Shown here: one piece after another, positions 35,248 through 43,537 of the stretch
Position numbering within the stretch: position 1 is the stretch's first letter
Layout: each line of letters opens with the position of its first letter
NCBI RefSeq assembly: GCF_000739085.1
Contig: NZ_CP009110.1
Coordinates: forward strand, 5,022,001 to 5,086,000
DNA: 64,000 nucleotides
Reading direction: 5' to 3'
Source of the DNA: Amycolatopsis methanolica 239
GTDB taxonomy: Bacteria; Actinomycetota; Actinomycetes; Mycobacteriales; Pseudonocardiaceae
Program-made: the position numbers and the translations under genes
The notes under the pieces: model-generated
The model's input: the letters and a program-made list of their open reading frames with translations, nothing else
Told to the model about the DNA's origin: nothing
Databases searched by the model: none

Positions 35248-35259
35248 CTTCTGTTTCAT

Positions 35260-35277
35260 AAGCGGCGGAAGCCGCTT
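35260..35277 (+). terminator. Short hairpin after glycerate kinase
   Basis: Perfect 7-bp arms AAGCGGC (35260-35266) and GCCGCTT (35271-35277) with a GGAA loop, 13 bases past the stop. GNRA-like loop, no U-tract. Likely terminator. Confidence 0.6.
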
Positions 35278-35305
35278 GCAGTGGGCCGTCAACCGGCACC
35301 GCCGC

Positions 35306-35400
35306 GGGTTCTGAGGTGGTTCCTGGCGAGGACAGCGCCGACGTGGTGAATTGGCATTCATGAGGAGGCGATCCAACAGCCAGGGGCCGCCTCAGGTTCC
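35306..35400. repeat. Imperfect inverted repeat in convergent gap
   Basis: Arms 35306-35327 and 35379-35400 match at 16 of 22 positions when one is inverted, sharing CTGAGG and CCTGGC cores. They lie between the convergent glycerate kinase and metallo-hydrolase genes; possibly a decayed repeat element. Confidence 0.4.
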
Positions 35401-35439
35401 GCTACCCGCACCGGCCCGCAAGTCGCCTCCAACCAGGTC

Positions 35440-36150
35440 TCAGCCGCCGAACATCGTGCGCCACTCGTCGAGGTTGCGGGGGCGGTAGACGAAGTTGTTC
35501 TCCTTCACCGACGACAGCGACGCGGACGGCGCGGCCGAGTACTGGTGCCCGGGGTAGACCACCGGGTCGCCCGGCAGGTCCGCCAGCCACCGGAGGCTGT
35601 GGTACATCGCCTCGGCGTCGCCGCCGGGGAAGTCCGTCCGGCCGCAGCCCTCCAGGAACAGGGTGTCCCCGGCGACGAGCCGGCCGTCGACCAGGAAACA
35701 CTGGCTGCCGGGGGTGTGGCCGGGCGTGTGCAGCAGCCGGATCGACACCGCGCCGACCTCCACGACGTCGTCGTGGTCGTGCCCGGTCAGGTCCGTCGCC
35801 GACACGCCGGTGACCCGCTGGACCCACTCCGTCTCGTTGCGGTTCACGTGCACCGGCACAGACTCGCGCGCCAGCAGCTCGGGCAGCCCGGCCAGCGTGA
35901 AGCCCATCATGCTGCCGCCGACGTGGTCGGGGTGGTGGTGCGTGGCCAGCACCCCGGTCAAGCGCATGTCGTCGGCGGCCAGCACGTCCAGCAGGTCCCC
36001 CACCGCGTACGCCGGGTCGACGACCACCGCCTCCCTGGTCTCCCGGTCGCCGATCAGGTAGGCGAAGTTGACCATCTGGGTGGCCACCGGGTCGCCCACC
36101 GCGAAGTCGCGGCCGGACAGCAGCTGGCGGAAGTACAAGCGGTCGGACAT
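35440..36150 (-). CDS. Metallo-beta-lactamase-fold hydrolase (glyoxalase II-like)
   Basis: A 236-residue MBL-fold protein, start ATG 36150. The metal-binding motif is ATHHHPDHVGGSMMG near residue 73, further ligands lie in LLHTPGHTPGSQCFL near 140, VAGDTLFLEGCGRTDFPGG near 162 and VVYPGHQYSAAPSASL near 203. The CGRTDFPGG loop and the YPGH-Y-pattern are those of glyoxalase II and persulfide dioxygenase (ETHE1) relatives. A 20-residue N-terminal extension precedes AYLIGDRETREAVVVDPA. It would act in the cytoplasm on a thioester or persulfide. The DUF427 gene is 10 bases upstream on the same strand. Confidence 0.85.
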   Translation of the reverse strand: MSDRLYFRQLLSGRDFAVGDPVATQMVNFAYLIGDRETREAVVVDPAYAVGDLLDVLAADDMRLTGVLATHHHPDHVGGSMMGFTLAGLPELLARESVPVHVNRNETEWVQRVTGVSATDLTGHDHDDVVEVGAVSIRLLHTPGHTPGSQCFLVDGRLVAGDTLFLEGCGRTDFPGGDAEAMYHSLRWLADLPGDPVVYPGHQYSAAPSASLSSVKENNFVYRPRNLDEWRTMFGG

Positions 36151-36160
36151 GCCCCGAAGA

Positions 36161-36913
36161 CTAGAACTTCGTCTTCGGCCGCTCCTGCTTCACCCCATCC
36201 AGGTACACGTCGACCTTCTCGTCGTAGAAGGCGACCAGCCCCTGCACCTTCTGGCTCTCCGGCAGCGGGGACCGGTAGTACCAGACCACGTCGGAGTGCA
36301 ACCGGTCGCCGACGCGGACCGAGTAGTACGAGGCCTCGCCCTTGTACGGGCACCGGGTGATCGTGTCGCTGGGTTCCAGCAGGTCGAGCCGGACGTCGGT
36401 CTTAGGCAAGTAGTACCGCGTGGGCAGACCGGTCTCAAACAGCAGCCGCGGGCTGCGGGACTCGGCCACGGTCACGCCGTCGATCTCGATGCGCACGTGC
36501 CGCGAGCTGGCGAGGATGTCGACGCGCGTCCGCGGGTCGCGGGGGTGCACGAAGATCTCCTCGTCCTCCTCGAACCACGAGTCCATGGCGGCGAAGTCGA
36601 GCCGCACGTGCCCCTTCAGCGCCTCCAACGGCGAGTCCTGGTAGCCCAGCGCCGCGCCGGCCGCCTCGCGGTCGCCCACCCGCACGGTGAACACGTCGGC
36701 GTCGCCACGGCTCGGCGAGTGCGCCGTCTCCCCCGTGGCGACCAGGTACTCGCTGCGCACGTCCTCGCGCGGGACGTAGTAGACCGGGTAGTACGGGACC
36801 TCCCACACCATGAGCGGGTGCAGCGTGTCGGCGACGACCTGGCCGCCGAAGACCGCCCGTACCCGCTTGGCGCCCGGCTCGATCCGGACCCGGCCACGAC
36901 CATCGGTTGTCAT
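36161..36913 (-). CDS. Protein with two DUF427 domains
   Basis: A 250-residue protein from ATG 36913. Two homologous DUF427 units are seen: the first around VRAVFGGQVVADTLHPLMVW and WEVPYYPVYYVPREDV, the second around VRIEIDGVTVAESRSPRLLF and TGLPTRYYLPKTDVRLDLLE, each followed by a strand-rich segment (for the second, TRCPYKGEASYYSVRVG). The family has no settled function. It ends ten bases from the metallo-hydrolase gene and starts 29 bases after the TetR stop, all on the same strand, so TetR, DUF427 and MBL genes may form one transcript. The frame upstream of 36913 overlaps the TetR gene and is not used. Confidence 0.87.
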   Translation of the reverse strand: MTTDGRGRVRIEPGAKRVRAVFGGQVVADTLHPLMVWEVPYYPVYYVPREDVRSEYLVATGETAHSPSRGDADVFTVRVGDREAAGAALGYQDSPLEALKGHVRLDFAAMDSWFEEDEEIFVHPRDPRTRVDILASSRHVRIEIDGVTVAESRSPRLLFETGLPTRYYLPKTDVRLDLLEPSDTITRCPYKGEASYYSVRVGDRLHSDVVWYYRSPLPESQKVQGLVAFYDEKVDVYLDGVKQERPKTKF

Positions 36914-36941
36914 ACCGGTCGCAACCACGCCGGGCGCGGGC

Positions 36942-37517
36942 TTATTTCCGGTGCCGGGCCAGCAGGTCGCGCGCCATTTCCCGGGCCCGCACCGCGGCGT
37001 CGGCGTCACCTTCGGCGGCGGAGACGATCGCGCCCTTCATCAGCAGGTGCCAGGAGCGGGCGAGGTCCTCGGGCTCGGCCAGCCCTGCCTCCCGCGCCAG
37101 GCCGGCCACGATGCCGCGGAGGGTGTCCAGGTGCCGGATGCAGGCCTGGCCGAGCGGGTGGTCGGCGCCCATTTCGAGCAGGACGTTGACGAACGCGCAC
37201 GCGTCGAAGTCCGCCGGCGAGCGGAACCAGTCGTCGAGCACGTCGAAGATCGCGAGCAGCTTGCCCTCCGGCGTCGCGCCGCGGGCGCGGGCCTGCCGTT
37301 CGATCAGCCCGACGGTCCACAGCTGTTCGCGCCGGTCGAGGAAGGCCAGCACGAGGTCGTCCTTCGACGGGAAGTGCCGGTACAGCGTCGCCTTGGCGAC
37401 CTGCGAGCGTGCGATGACCTCGTCCACACCCACCGCGCGGATGCCGCGGCGCGAGAAGAGCTGGTAAGCGGTCTCCAGGATCCGCTCACGGGCACCGGCT
37501 GGCAGGGTGGTGGTCAT
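36942..37517 (-). CDS. TetR family transcriptional regulator
   Basis: A 191-residue repressor, start ATG 37517. The DNA-binding head spans residues 8-55: ARERILETAYQLFSRRGIRA, VGVDEVIARSQVAKATLYRH, FPSKDDLVLAFLDRR. The C-terminal domain contains one Cys in FDACAFVNVLLEMG and one in QACIRHLDTL. Upstream at 37565-37576 is a perfect 12-bp palindrome of a standard TetR box, so autoregulation and control of the downstream DUF427 and metallo-hydrolase genes are likely. The ligand is unknown. Confidence 0.88.
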   Translation of the reverse strand: MTTTLPAGARERILETAYQLFSRRGIRAVGVDEVIARSQVAKATLYRHFPSKDDLVLAFLDRREQLWTVGLIERQARARGATPEGKLLAIFDVLDDWFRSPADFDACAFVNVLLEMGADHPLGQACIRHLDTLRGIVAGLAREAGLAEPEDLARSWHLLMKGAIVSAAEGDADAAVRAREMARDLLARHRK

Positions 37518-37564
37518 GGCGCGCCGATGATAACCCGGCAAAACCGCGTTCGGTACCGTCCGGA

Positions 37565-37576
37565 CAGACCGGTCTG
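37565..37576. promoter_or_regulatory. TetR operator palindrome CAGACCGGTCTG
   Basis: Perfect 12-bp palindrome 48 bases upstream of the TetR start, in the gap shared with the rightward DUF2795 gene. The sequence matches the ACAGACCGGTCTG form seen ahead of many TetR genes, where it also covers the promoter. Confidence 0.65.
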
Positions 37577-37617
37577 ATCGGCCGTTTGCGGGGGTGGACC
37601 GGGGGTAACCGGCGACC

Positions 37618-37812
37618 ATGACCACGCCCGACCCCGACCGACTCCACGCCCTGCTGTCCGAAGTGGACTTCCCTTGCGGCCGGGCCGAGCTGATCCGGCA
37701 GGCGACCGCGCACGGCGCGGACGACAGCACGCTCGGGCACCTGGGCGCGATCCCGGACTCCACCTACCCGGACCTCGAGGCCGTCACCAGCGCCTGTGCC
37801 CGGATCACCTGA
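37618..37812 (+). CDS. DUF2795 domain protein
   Basis: A 64-residue acidic protein, ATG 37618. The pattern LHALLSEVDFPCGRAELIRQ ATAHGADDSTLGHLGAIPD is that of DUF2795, a small fold common in actinobacteria with no known function; a distant sequence link to helix-turn-helix-like proteins has been noted for the family. It ends five bases before topoisomerase IB, so both are probably one transcript, driven from the gap that contains the TetR box. Confidence 0.82.
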   Translation: MTTPDPDRLHALLSEVDFPCGRAELIRQATAHGADDSTLGHLGAIPDSTYPDLEAVTSACARIT

Positions 37813-37817
37813 CGGCG

Positions 37818-38822
37818 ATGCGACTGCGCAAGAGCAAGCTCTCCGAACCCGGGATCCGGCGGCAGCGCAGCGGCCGTGGCTTCCGGTATTTCACCCCCGA
37901 GGGGGAGCCGCTGCGCGACGAGGGAACCCTGCAGCGGATCAAGAGCCTCGCCGTGCCGCCCGCGTGGCGCGACGTGTGGATCTGCCCTCACCCGAACGGC
38001 CACATCCAGGCGGTGGGCACCGACGACGCGGGCCGCCGCCAGTACCGCTACCACGACCGCTGGCGCCGGGCGCGGGACGAGGAGAAGCACGAGCGCGTCG
38101 TCGAACTGGCGAAACGGCTGCCGAAGTGGCGGCAGCGGATCGCCGAGGACCTGACCCGGCCGGGCCTTGGCTGCGAGCGCGTGCTGGCCGCCGCGCTGCG
38201 GATGATCGACCGCGGCGTGTTCCGGGTCGGCAGCGAGGAGTACGCCGAGAACCACGGCACCTACGGGGCGGCGACGCTGCTGCGTGAGCATGTCACCGTG
38301 AAGCGGGACGAACTGAGGTTCAGCTACCCCGCCAAGGGCGGGATCGAACGGAACATCACGCTGACCGACCCCGACCTGGCCGCGACGGTCAAGGCGCTGC
38401 GCAGGTCGCGCACCGGCAGCGACCGGCTGTTCGTCTACCGCACACCCAACGGGTGGCACGAGGTCCACGCCGACGAGATCAACGAGCACTTCAAGGAAAT
38501 GGTCGGTGACGAGTTCACCGTCAAGGACCTGCGGACGTGGAACGCGACCGTCCTCGCGGCCACCGCGTTCGCCGCCGCCGACGAGGTGAAGTCCCAGCGC
38601 GGACTGAAACGCACGCAGGCCGCGGTGATGCGCCAGGTTTCCGAGGAACTGGGCAACACCCCCGCGGTGTGCCGGAAGTCCTATGTAGACCCGAGGATCG
38701 TCGAGGCGCACGCGATCGGCAAGACCATCGCCTCCGCCGTGCGCCGGATCGGCGGCGTCCGCGGTGACGAGGACCGCGAGGTGCTGGAGCGGGCCGTCAT
38801 CCGTCTCCTGCGCGGAGTTTGA
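37818..38822 (+). CDS. DNA topoisomerase IB (poxvirus-like)
   Basis: Relaxes supercoils through a covalent 3'-phosphotyrosine; 334 residues, start ATG 37818. N-terminal domain: GFRYFTPEGEPLRDEGTLQR and LAVPPAWRDVWICPHPNGHI near residue 45, then HIQAVGTDDAGRRQYRYHDR. The catalytic domain has RVGSEEYAENHGTYGAATL with an active-site Arg, KRDELRFSYPAKGG with Lys, VKDLRTWNATVLAATAF with the second Arg, and CRKSYVDPRIVEAH near 295 with the nucleophile Tyr. All catalytic residues are present. It follows a DUF2795 gene and precedes the methyltransferase by 28 bases. Confidence 0.92.
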   Translation: MRLRKSKLSEPGIRRQRSGRGFRYFTPEGEPLRDEGTLQRIKSLAVPPAWRDVWICPHPNGHIQAVGTDDAGRRQYRYHDRWRRARDEEKHERVVELAKRLPKWRQRIAEDLTRPGLGCERVLAAALRMIDRGVFRVGSEEYAENHGTYGAATLLREHVTVKRDELRFSYPAKGGIERNITLTDPDLAATVKALRRSRTGSDRLFVYRTPNGWHEVHADEINEHFKEMVGDEFTVKDLRTWNATVLAATAFAAADEVKSQRGLKRTQAAVMRQVSEELGNTPAVCRKSYVDPRIVEAHAIGKTIASAVRRIGGVRGDEDREVLERAVIRLLRGV

Positions 38823-38850
38823 CTTCTCCTGCCGGTGGTACCTGCAACAG

Positions 38851-39507
38851 GTGAAGCTGCTGAGACTTCCCGGGGTGTACCGGCCGCAGGCGGACACCTG
38901 GCTGCTGATGCGCGCGATGCGGGAAGCGCGCCTGCCGGCGGGCGCGCGGGTTCTCGAGGTGTGCACGGGCACCGGCGCGCTGGCGATCGCCGCGGTCCGC
39001 AATGGAGCGGCGAGCGTGACCGCCGTAGACCGGTACCTGCCCGCCGTGCTGAGCGCGCGGTTCAACACGCGGGTGCGCCGCCTGCCCGTGGCGGTCCGGC
39101 ACGGCGACCTCGCGCAGGCCATCGACGGCGCGCCGTTCGACGTGGTGCTGGCCAACCCGCCCTACGTGCCGTGCGAGTCCGACGCGGATCCGGACGGTGC
39201 CGCGCTGGCCTGGGACGCGGGTGCGGACGGGCGCAAGCACCTGGACTGCCTGTGCGACCGGGCCTACGACCTGCTCACCCCCGGCGGGACGATGCTGGTG
39301 GTGCATTCGTCGCTCTGCGGGATCCGCCAGACGGTGGAAACGCTGCGGGACAACGGCTTGAAGACCTCCGTGGTGGCGCGGACGATCGAGCCGTTCGGCC
39401 CGGTGCTGCGCGGCAGGGCCGACTTCCTGGAACGCGCCGGGCTCATCGCACCCGGCCAGCGACACGAGGAACTGGTGGTGATCCGTGCCGACCGGACGGA
39501 ACGCTGA
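38851..39507 (+). CDS. HemK2/MTQ2-like protein methyltransferase
   Basis: Methyltransferase of the release-factor/HemK2 family, 218 residues from GTG 38851; the open frame extends upstream but the family begins at VKLLRLPGVYRPQADTWLL. The AdoMet motif is VLEVCTGTGALAIAAVRNGA near residue 40, the acidic strand end VTAVDRYLPAVL, and the signature VVLANPPYVPCESD near 108 (NPPY contacts the methylated Gln in this family). No strong ribosome site is visible. Its last 23 bases overlap the CDGSH gene, a strong sign of coupled function. The methylated substrate is unknown; a partner protein in this neighbourhood is possible. Confidence 0.83.
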   Translation: MKLLRLPGVYRPQADTWLLMRAMREARLPAGARVLEVCTGTGALAIAAVRNGAASVTAVDRYLPAVLSARFNTRVRRLPVAVRHGDLAQAIDGAPFDVVLANPPYVPCESDADPDGAALAWDAGADGRKHLDCLCDRAYDLLTPGGTMLVVHSSLCGIRQTVETLRDNGLKTSVVARTIEPFGPVLRGRADFLERAGLIAPGQRHEELVVIRADRTER

Positions 39508-39688
39508 ACCCCGCAAGGTGACGCTCGTCGACGGCGGGCCGGTGCTCGTGGAGGGGCCCGTCGAGCTGGAGATGCCCGACGGCACGGTCGCGCGCTCCGA
39601 CCGGTTCGTGGTGGCGTTGTGCGCGTGCCGCCGCAGCAAGCGGTACCCCTTCTGCGACACGAGCCATCGCAAGCGGGTGCGGAACTGA
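39485..39688 (+). CDS. CDGSH iron-sulfur domain protein
   Basis: A 67-residue protein, start GTG 39485 inside the preceding gene. The cluster motif is LCACRRSKRYPFCDTSHRKR near residue 46: C-x-C-x2-S-x3-P-x-C-D-x-S-H, the 3Cys-1His ligand set that holds a labile [2Fe-2S] in mitoNEET-type proteins. The N-terminal half is a beta-rich piece (VTLVDGGPVLVEGPVELEMP). Such small soluble bacterial CDGSH proteins store or pass electrons or clusters. The diiron oxidase-like gene converges 38 bases downstream, which suggests it serves as an electron or cluster donor there; that link is inference. Confidence 0.88.
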   Translation: MPTGRNAEPRKVTLVDGGPVLVEGPVELEMPDGTVARSDRFVVALCACRRSKRYPFCDTSHRKRVRN

Positions 39689-39726
39689 CGTGGAGCGGCG
39701 GATCGGGTCCGCCGCTCCTCCGCTGT

Positions 39727-40725
39727 CTACAAGGGTTTGCGCAGCGCGCTGCGGCCCTGTTGCCAGGCGCCCAGCACGTGGTGGGCGAAGCGCTGCTCCA
39801 CCAGGTCGGTGGCCTGGATGCCGAACACGATGTCGCCCGCCAGTTCCGGTTCCGTCGCCAGCAGTCCGCCGAGGACATCCCGGCGCATGACCTGCTCGTG
39901 GACCGCGTCGGCCTCGATGTGCTCGGTGTAGAAGTACCGGCAGCGTTGGTCGGCGTCGAGGCGCCGCAATGCCTTCTCCATGCGCTGGGCGCTGGGCGCG
40001 GTGGTGATCTCGGCGGCGGCGAAGTGCCCGGCCAGCGCGGCGCGCAACCGCCGGTGCAGGCCGAACAACGACATCATGTTGACCACCGCGAGCATGCACG
40101 CCGGGGCGTGCTCGAGGTAGTGCAGGTACTGCGAGTTCAGCCCGGCGCCGTCGAGCAGGTCGGCGTAGAGCTGGGCGTGCACCTGGTCGGCGCGACCGCC
40201 GCCGTACTCGTCGAACTCCACGGCCACCAGCGCCGCCTTCGGCTTGCCGCGCAGCCGCGGGATCACCCACGCGTGCGGGTCGGCCTCCTTGTGGTGGTAG
40301 ATCGAGCGCAGCGCGAAGTACTCGCGGACCTGGTCCCAGGTGCCGTCGGCGGCGAGGAAGTGCGACAGGCCGGTGCCGTTGACCGGCTCGACGAGCAGCG
40401 GCGCGAGCGCCTCCTCGACGTCGTCGCCGCAAGGGGTGTTGGCGCGCAGCGCGGCCAGGAACACCCGCTCCATCGCGGCGCGCAGGCGCAGCAGGTCGGG
40501 ATCCCACTCCCACTCCGGGGCGACCCCGGTGAACCCCTGGTAGTGCAGTTCGTAGCAGACGTGCAGGGCGAGCTGCAGGTCGTCGCCGAACGGGTCGGCG
40601 TCCGCGGTCTCCGGCAGCTCCGGGAAGTCCCCGCGCTCGTCGCGGCCGAGTGCCTCGATCACGGCCTCGGACAGCGGTCCCCTGGCCGCCGGGAGGGCAG
40701 CCGAAAGCGTCATGGCGGTCGTCAC
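39727..40725 (-). CDS. Heme-oxygenase-like iron-containing redox protein
   Basis: A 332-residue all-helical protein of the iron-containing redox enzyme family (heme-oxygenase-like diiron, HDO). GTG 40725 is used, with ATG 40713 as an alternative. Metal-ligand candidates sit on helices: the E of LVAVEFDEYGGG, H of DQVHAQLYAD, E and H of YLHYLEHAP, and E/H of YFYTEHIEADAVHEQVMRRD near residues 170-290. HDO members cut or oxidise small amine or fatty substrates with O2. It is next to a CDGSH [2Fe-2S] gene and in line with the GCS2 ligase and FAD/Rieske genes. Substrate unknown. Confidence 0.78.
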   Translation of the reverse strand: MTTAMTLSAALPAARGPLSEAVIEALGRDERGDFPELPETADADPFGDDLQLALHVCYELHYQGFTGVAPEWEWDPDLLRLRAAMERVFLAALRANTPCGDDVEEALAPLLVEPVNGTGLSHFLAADGTWDQVREYFALRSIYHHKEADPHAWVIPRLRGKPKAALVAVEFDEYGGGRADQVHAQLYADLLDGAGLNSQYLHYLEHAPACMLAVVNMMSLFGLHRRLRAALAGHFAAAEITTAPSAQRMEKALRRLDADQRCRYFYTEHIEADAVHEQVMRRDVLGGLLATEPELAGDIVFGIQATDLVEQRFAHHVLGAWQQGRSALRKPL

Positions 40726-40754
40726 GACGCACGGTTACCCCTGCCCGGCGGCTG

Positions 40755-41891
40755 TCAACCCTGGTTGGTGAGGGTGGCGAGCAGGGCGGGCAGGCCGCCC
40801 GCGACGGCCTTGCGCTGGCGCCGGGCCCCGCTGCCCTCGTGGCGCAGGCGTTCCAGGACGATCGCCACCAGGTCCCGGTCCCCTGTCTCGTCCAGGGCGG
40901 GTGCGACGAACCCGGCGAGCTCCTTGACCAGTTCCCAGGCCGGCACCCGGCGGGCCTGCAACGGGTGCACCCCCTCGCCGTCGATGCCGTCCCTGGCGGC
41001 GGCCCACAGCGCGGCCGCGCCGACCTGCTCGGACATCTCGGGCGGCGCGGTGTCCGCGGCCAGCGCGCGCCGCACCAGGGCACGGGACAGCACGGCCTGC
41101 AACACCGCCTCGTCCACAGTGGATGCGGCGTCGGCGACGCGGAACTCCAGCGTCGGAAACGCTGTGGACGGCCGGACGAGCCAGAACGACATCGACTCGT
41201 CGACGAGCGCGCCGCAGTCCACCAGCCGCCGCACCTCGGCGCGGTAGGCCGCGAGGTCGGGGAAGTACGGCGGGATCCCGGCGCCGGGGAACCGGGACTG
41301 CTGCACCATGCGCCAGCTGCCGTAGCCGGTGTCGCGCCCGTGGTCGAACGGCGAGTTCACCGACAGCGCCAGCAGCGTCGGCAGCCACGGGCGCAGGTGG
41401 TTCATCACCGCGACCGCGGTCTCCGGGTCCGGCACGCCGACGTGGACGTGGCAGCCGCACGCCTCGTAGTCGGCGACCATGCCGCGGTAGATCCGGTCGA
41501 TGTCCCCGAACCGGCCATCCTGGTTGTCCGATGTGGATGGTCCGGACAGGACTGGGGTGCCGCAGGAGGCGACGACCGCGCCGTGCAGGCGGGCCGTGTC
41601 GGTGAGGGCCTTGCGGCTCCGGACGAGCTGTTCGCGCAGCTGCCGTGCGCCGGTGCACACGCCGGTCGCGGCCTCCACCTGGGTGGCGCGCAGCTCGCGG
41701 TGCAGTCTGGCCCCGGGCGGCAGCGGCGGGTCCGCGGCCAGGATCCCGGCCGCCCGCGGCAGGGTCGCGCCGGTGGCGGGGTCGAGGAGCAGGAACTCCT
41801 CCTCGACGCCGAGGGTCAGGCCGGCGGCAGCGGGCGGGTCGCCGGGCCCTGGATCACCGAGCCGTCCGTGGCGAATCGCGATCCGTGGCAT
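40755..41891 (-). CDS. Glutamate-cysteine-ligase-like carboxylate-amine ligase (GCS2/YbdK family)
   Basis: ATP-dependent ligase of the GCS2 family, joining a carboxylate to an amine; 378 residues from ATG 41891. The family core begins at LTLGVEEEFLLLDPATG, then HRELRATQVEAATGVCT, GCHVHVGVPDPETAVAVMNH near residue 150, LLALSVNSPFDHGRDTGYGS near 180, PTLEFRVADAASTVDEAV near 250 and a basic QRKAVAGGLPALL end. ATG 41891 overlaps 76 bases of the FAD/Rieske gene; a CTG at the stop of that gene is the only other option, so the true start is uncertain. YbdK-type enzymes are weak glutamate-cysteine ligases; real substrates are mostly unknown. It is 29 bases upstream of the diiron gene. Confidence 0.82.
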   Translation of the reverse strand: MPRIAIRHGRLGDPGPGDPPAAAGLTLGVEEEFLLLDPATGATLPRAAGILAADPPLPPGARLHRELRATQVEAATGVCTGARQLREQLVRSRKALTDTARLHGAVVASCGTPVLSGPSTSDNQDGRFGDIDRIYRGMVADYEACGCHVHVGVPDPETAVAVMNHLRPWLPTLLALSVNSPFDHGRDTGYGSWRMVQQSRFPGAGIPPYFPDLAAYRAEVRRLVDCGALVDESMSFWLVRPSTAFPTLEFRVADAASTVDEAVLQAVLSRALVRRALAADTAPPEMSEQVGAAALWAAARDGIDGEGVHPLQARRVPAWELVKELAGFVAPALDETGDRDLVAIVLERLRHEGSGARRQRKAVAGGLPALLATLTNQG

Positions 41892-43306
41892 GCGCAGTCC
41901 CAGGTCTTCTCGGCGTTGTTGAACGCGACGACGCAACCGAGGTGGGTGCAGCGGGCGCTGACCTCCCGGAGCTGCCCGTCCTCGCCGCGGTAGGAGGCGA
42001 CGACGTCCGCGCCGCGGCGCGACACCTTGGCGGTTCCGGGGGCGAGGTCGCCGGCGGTCGAGGTCAGGGCGCGGGTGTAGCCGGCCACGTACTGCTTGCC
42101 GACCTTGGCCCCGTCCTCGGCGAGGGTGACCGAGGACTTCAGGTCGAAGCGGTTCGGGTCGTAGAGGTTCGCGGCGGGGTGGTCGCCGCCGGTGATCAGC
42201 TCGGTCAGGACGAGGCCGGCGGAGGTGCCGCCGGTCATGCCCCACTGCCCGAATCCGGTCGCCACCCACACGTGGTGGGTGGCCGGGTGGTAACGGCCGA
42301 TGTAGGGCACGTGGTCGAGGGTGGTCATGTCGTGCGCGGACCACCGGTGGGTGGCCTTGGTGACGCCGAAAGTGGTGGCGGCCTCGGCGAGACGCCGGTA
42401 GCGGGCCTCGACGTCGACCGGCTCGCCCGTGCGGTAGTGCTCGCCGCCGACGATGATGTAGTGGCGGTCGCCCTCGGTGTGGCCGCGGATGGACCGGTGG
42501 GTCACCGCGTCCAGGTACATGCCGGGCGGCGCCTCCCCGACGCCTGCGACGACCAGGTCACGGGTGATGTCGAGGCGCGCCCAGTACAGGCCGCGGTCGA
42601 AGATCGGGTAGTGGGTGGCCACGACGACGTCCCGGGCCTTGATCCGGCCGCGATCGGTGTGCACGATCGGCGAGGGCCGTTCGTCTAGCTTGCGGGCCCG
42701 GACCCGCTCGATGACGCGCCCACCGAGCCGCTCGATGTGGTCGGCGAGGCCGAGCAGCCAGTGACGCGGGTGGAACTGGGCCTGGTCGACGAACCGGACG
42801 GCGCCGACGGTGGTGATCGGCAGGTCGACGTGCTCGACGAGGTCCGCCGGGAGCCCGGCCTCGGCGGCGGCGTCGGCCTCCTGCTGGAGATTGCCGAGCT
42901 GGGAGCTGTCGGTGGAGTAGACGAAGCTGTCCCGCCTGCGGAAGCCGCACTCGATGCCCAGTTCGGACGACGTGCGGGCCACCCACTCGATCGCCTCCAA
43001 CTGGGCGCGCCCGTACCTCGTGGCCGCGGGCTTGCCCTTGCGGGAGGTGAGGGTGGCGTACTTGAGGGCGTGCTGGGCGGACAGCTTCGCGGTGGTGTGA
43101 CCGGAGACGCCTGAGGCGACCTGGGCCGCCTCCAGGACCACGACCGACTTGCCGGCACGAGCGAGCCCGTAGGCGGTGGTGAGACCCGCGATACCGGCCC
43201 CGATGACGACGACGTCCGCCTCGGCGGGCAGATCCCGCCCAGCCCGGCCCGGCGCCGGCGCGGTGTCCACCCACAGGGAACGCGGTTCAGGCAGCTCGAT
43301 GCTCAC
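41816..43306 (-). CDS. FAD-dependent oxidoreductase with C-terminal Rieske [2Fe-2S] domain
   Basis: A 496-residue two-domain protein from GTG 43306. Residues 30-360 form a DAO-type FAD domain: DVVVIGAGIAGLTTAYGLAR near residue 33, SGVSGHTTAKLSAQH, and VWVATGFGQWGMTGGTSAGL near 350. The C-terminal 100 residues are a Rieske domain: SARCTHLGCVVAFNNAEKTW then DCACHGSRFATDGSVIQGPA near 445-480, with the CxH and CxxH ligand pairs. Such DAO-Rieske fusions may couple substrate oxidation to an electron path through the cluster. It probably opens a three-gene transcript with the GCS2 ligase and diiron protein. The substrate, likely an amine or amino acid, is inferred from the fold only. Confidence 0.87.
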   Translation of the reverse strand: MSIELPEPRSLWVDTAPAPGRAGRDLPAEADVVVIGAGIAGLTTAYGLARAGKSVVVLEAAQVASGVSGHTTAKLSAQHALKYATLTSRKGKPAATRYGRAQLEAIEWVARTSSELGIECGFRRRDSFVYSTDSSQLGNLQQEADAAAEAGLPADLVEHVDLPITTVGAVRFVDQAQFHPRHWLLGLADHIERLGGRVIERVRARKLDERPSPIVHTDRGRIKARDVVVATHYPIFDRGLYWARLDITRDLVVAGVGEAPPGMYLDAVTHRSIRGHTEGDRHYIIVGGEHYRTGEPVDVEARYRRLAEAATTFGVTKATHRWSAHDMTTLDHVPYIGRYHPATHHVWVATGFGQWGMTGGTSAGLVLTELITGGDHPAANLYDPNRFDLKSSVTLAEDGAKVGKQYVAGYTRALTSTAGDLAPGTAKVSRRGADVVASYRGEDGQLREVSARCTHLGCVVAFNNAEKTWDCACHGSRFATDGSVIQGPATRPLPPA

Positions 43307-43370
43307 GGCCCAGATTGCCCCAGGTGAGGGCGCGTGAAACGCGCCCTGATCCCGCCCCAAGGTAGCTGGG

Positions 43371-43465
43371 TGGTCATCCCGGAGCCTGCCCGTCCGGCGA
43401 GGACTATCTTTTGATCTTTAAAAGCCGCGCTGTCGCGCGGAAAGCGCCTCACGGCGCTGGAACGG
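43371..43465 (-). repeat. Dispersed two-hairpin repeat, copy 2 (inverted)
   Basis: The reverse complement matches 17792-17885 with one substitution and three short indels over about 94 bases. The two hairpins (AGCGCC-GTGA-GGCGCT and CCGCGC-GACA-GCGCGG on the minus strand) and the AT-rich TTTAAAGATCAAAAG block are intact. Just outside, 43364-43380 repeats the right outer arm of the nested palindrome of copy 1. It lies between the FAD/Rieske start and the phosphoesterase-ligase stop. Confidence 0.75.
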
Positions 43466-43537
43466 CTGCGGATCGGGGGCGGGGGAGGTCTGGTTGGGGT
43501 AGTCGCTTGCTTTCGTTGCCGGGCGGCGATTGGTGCG

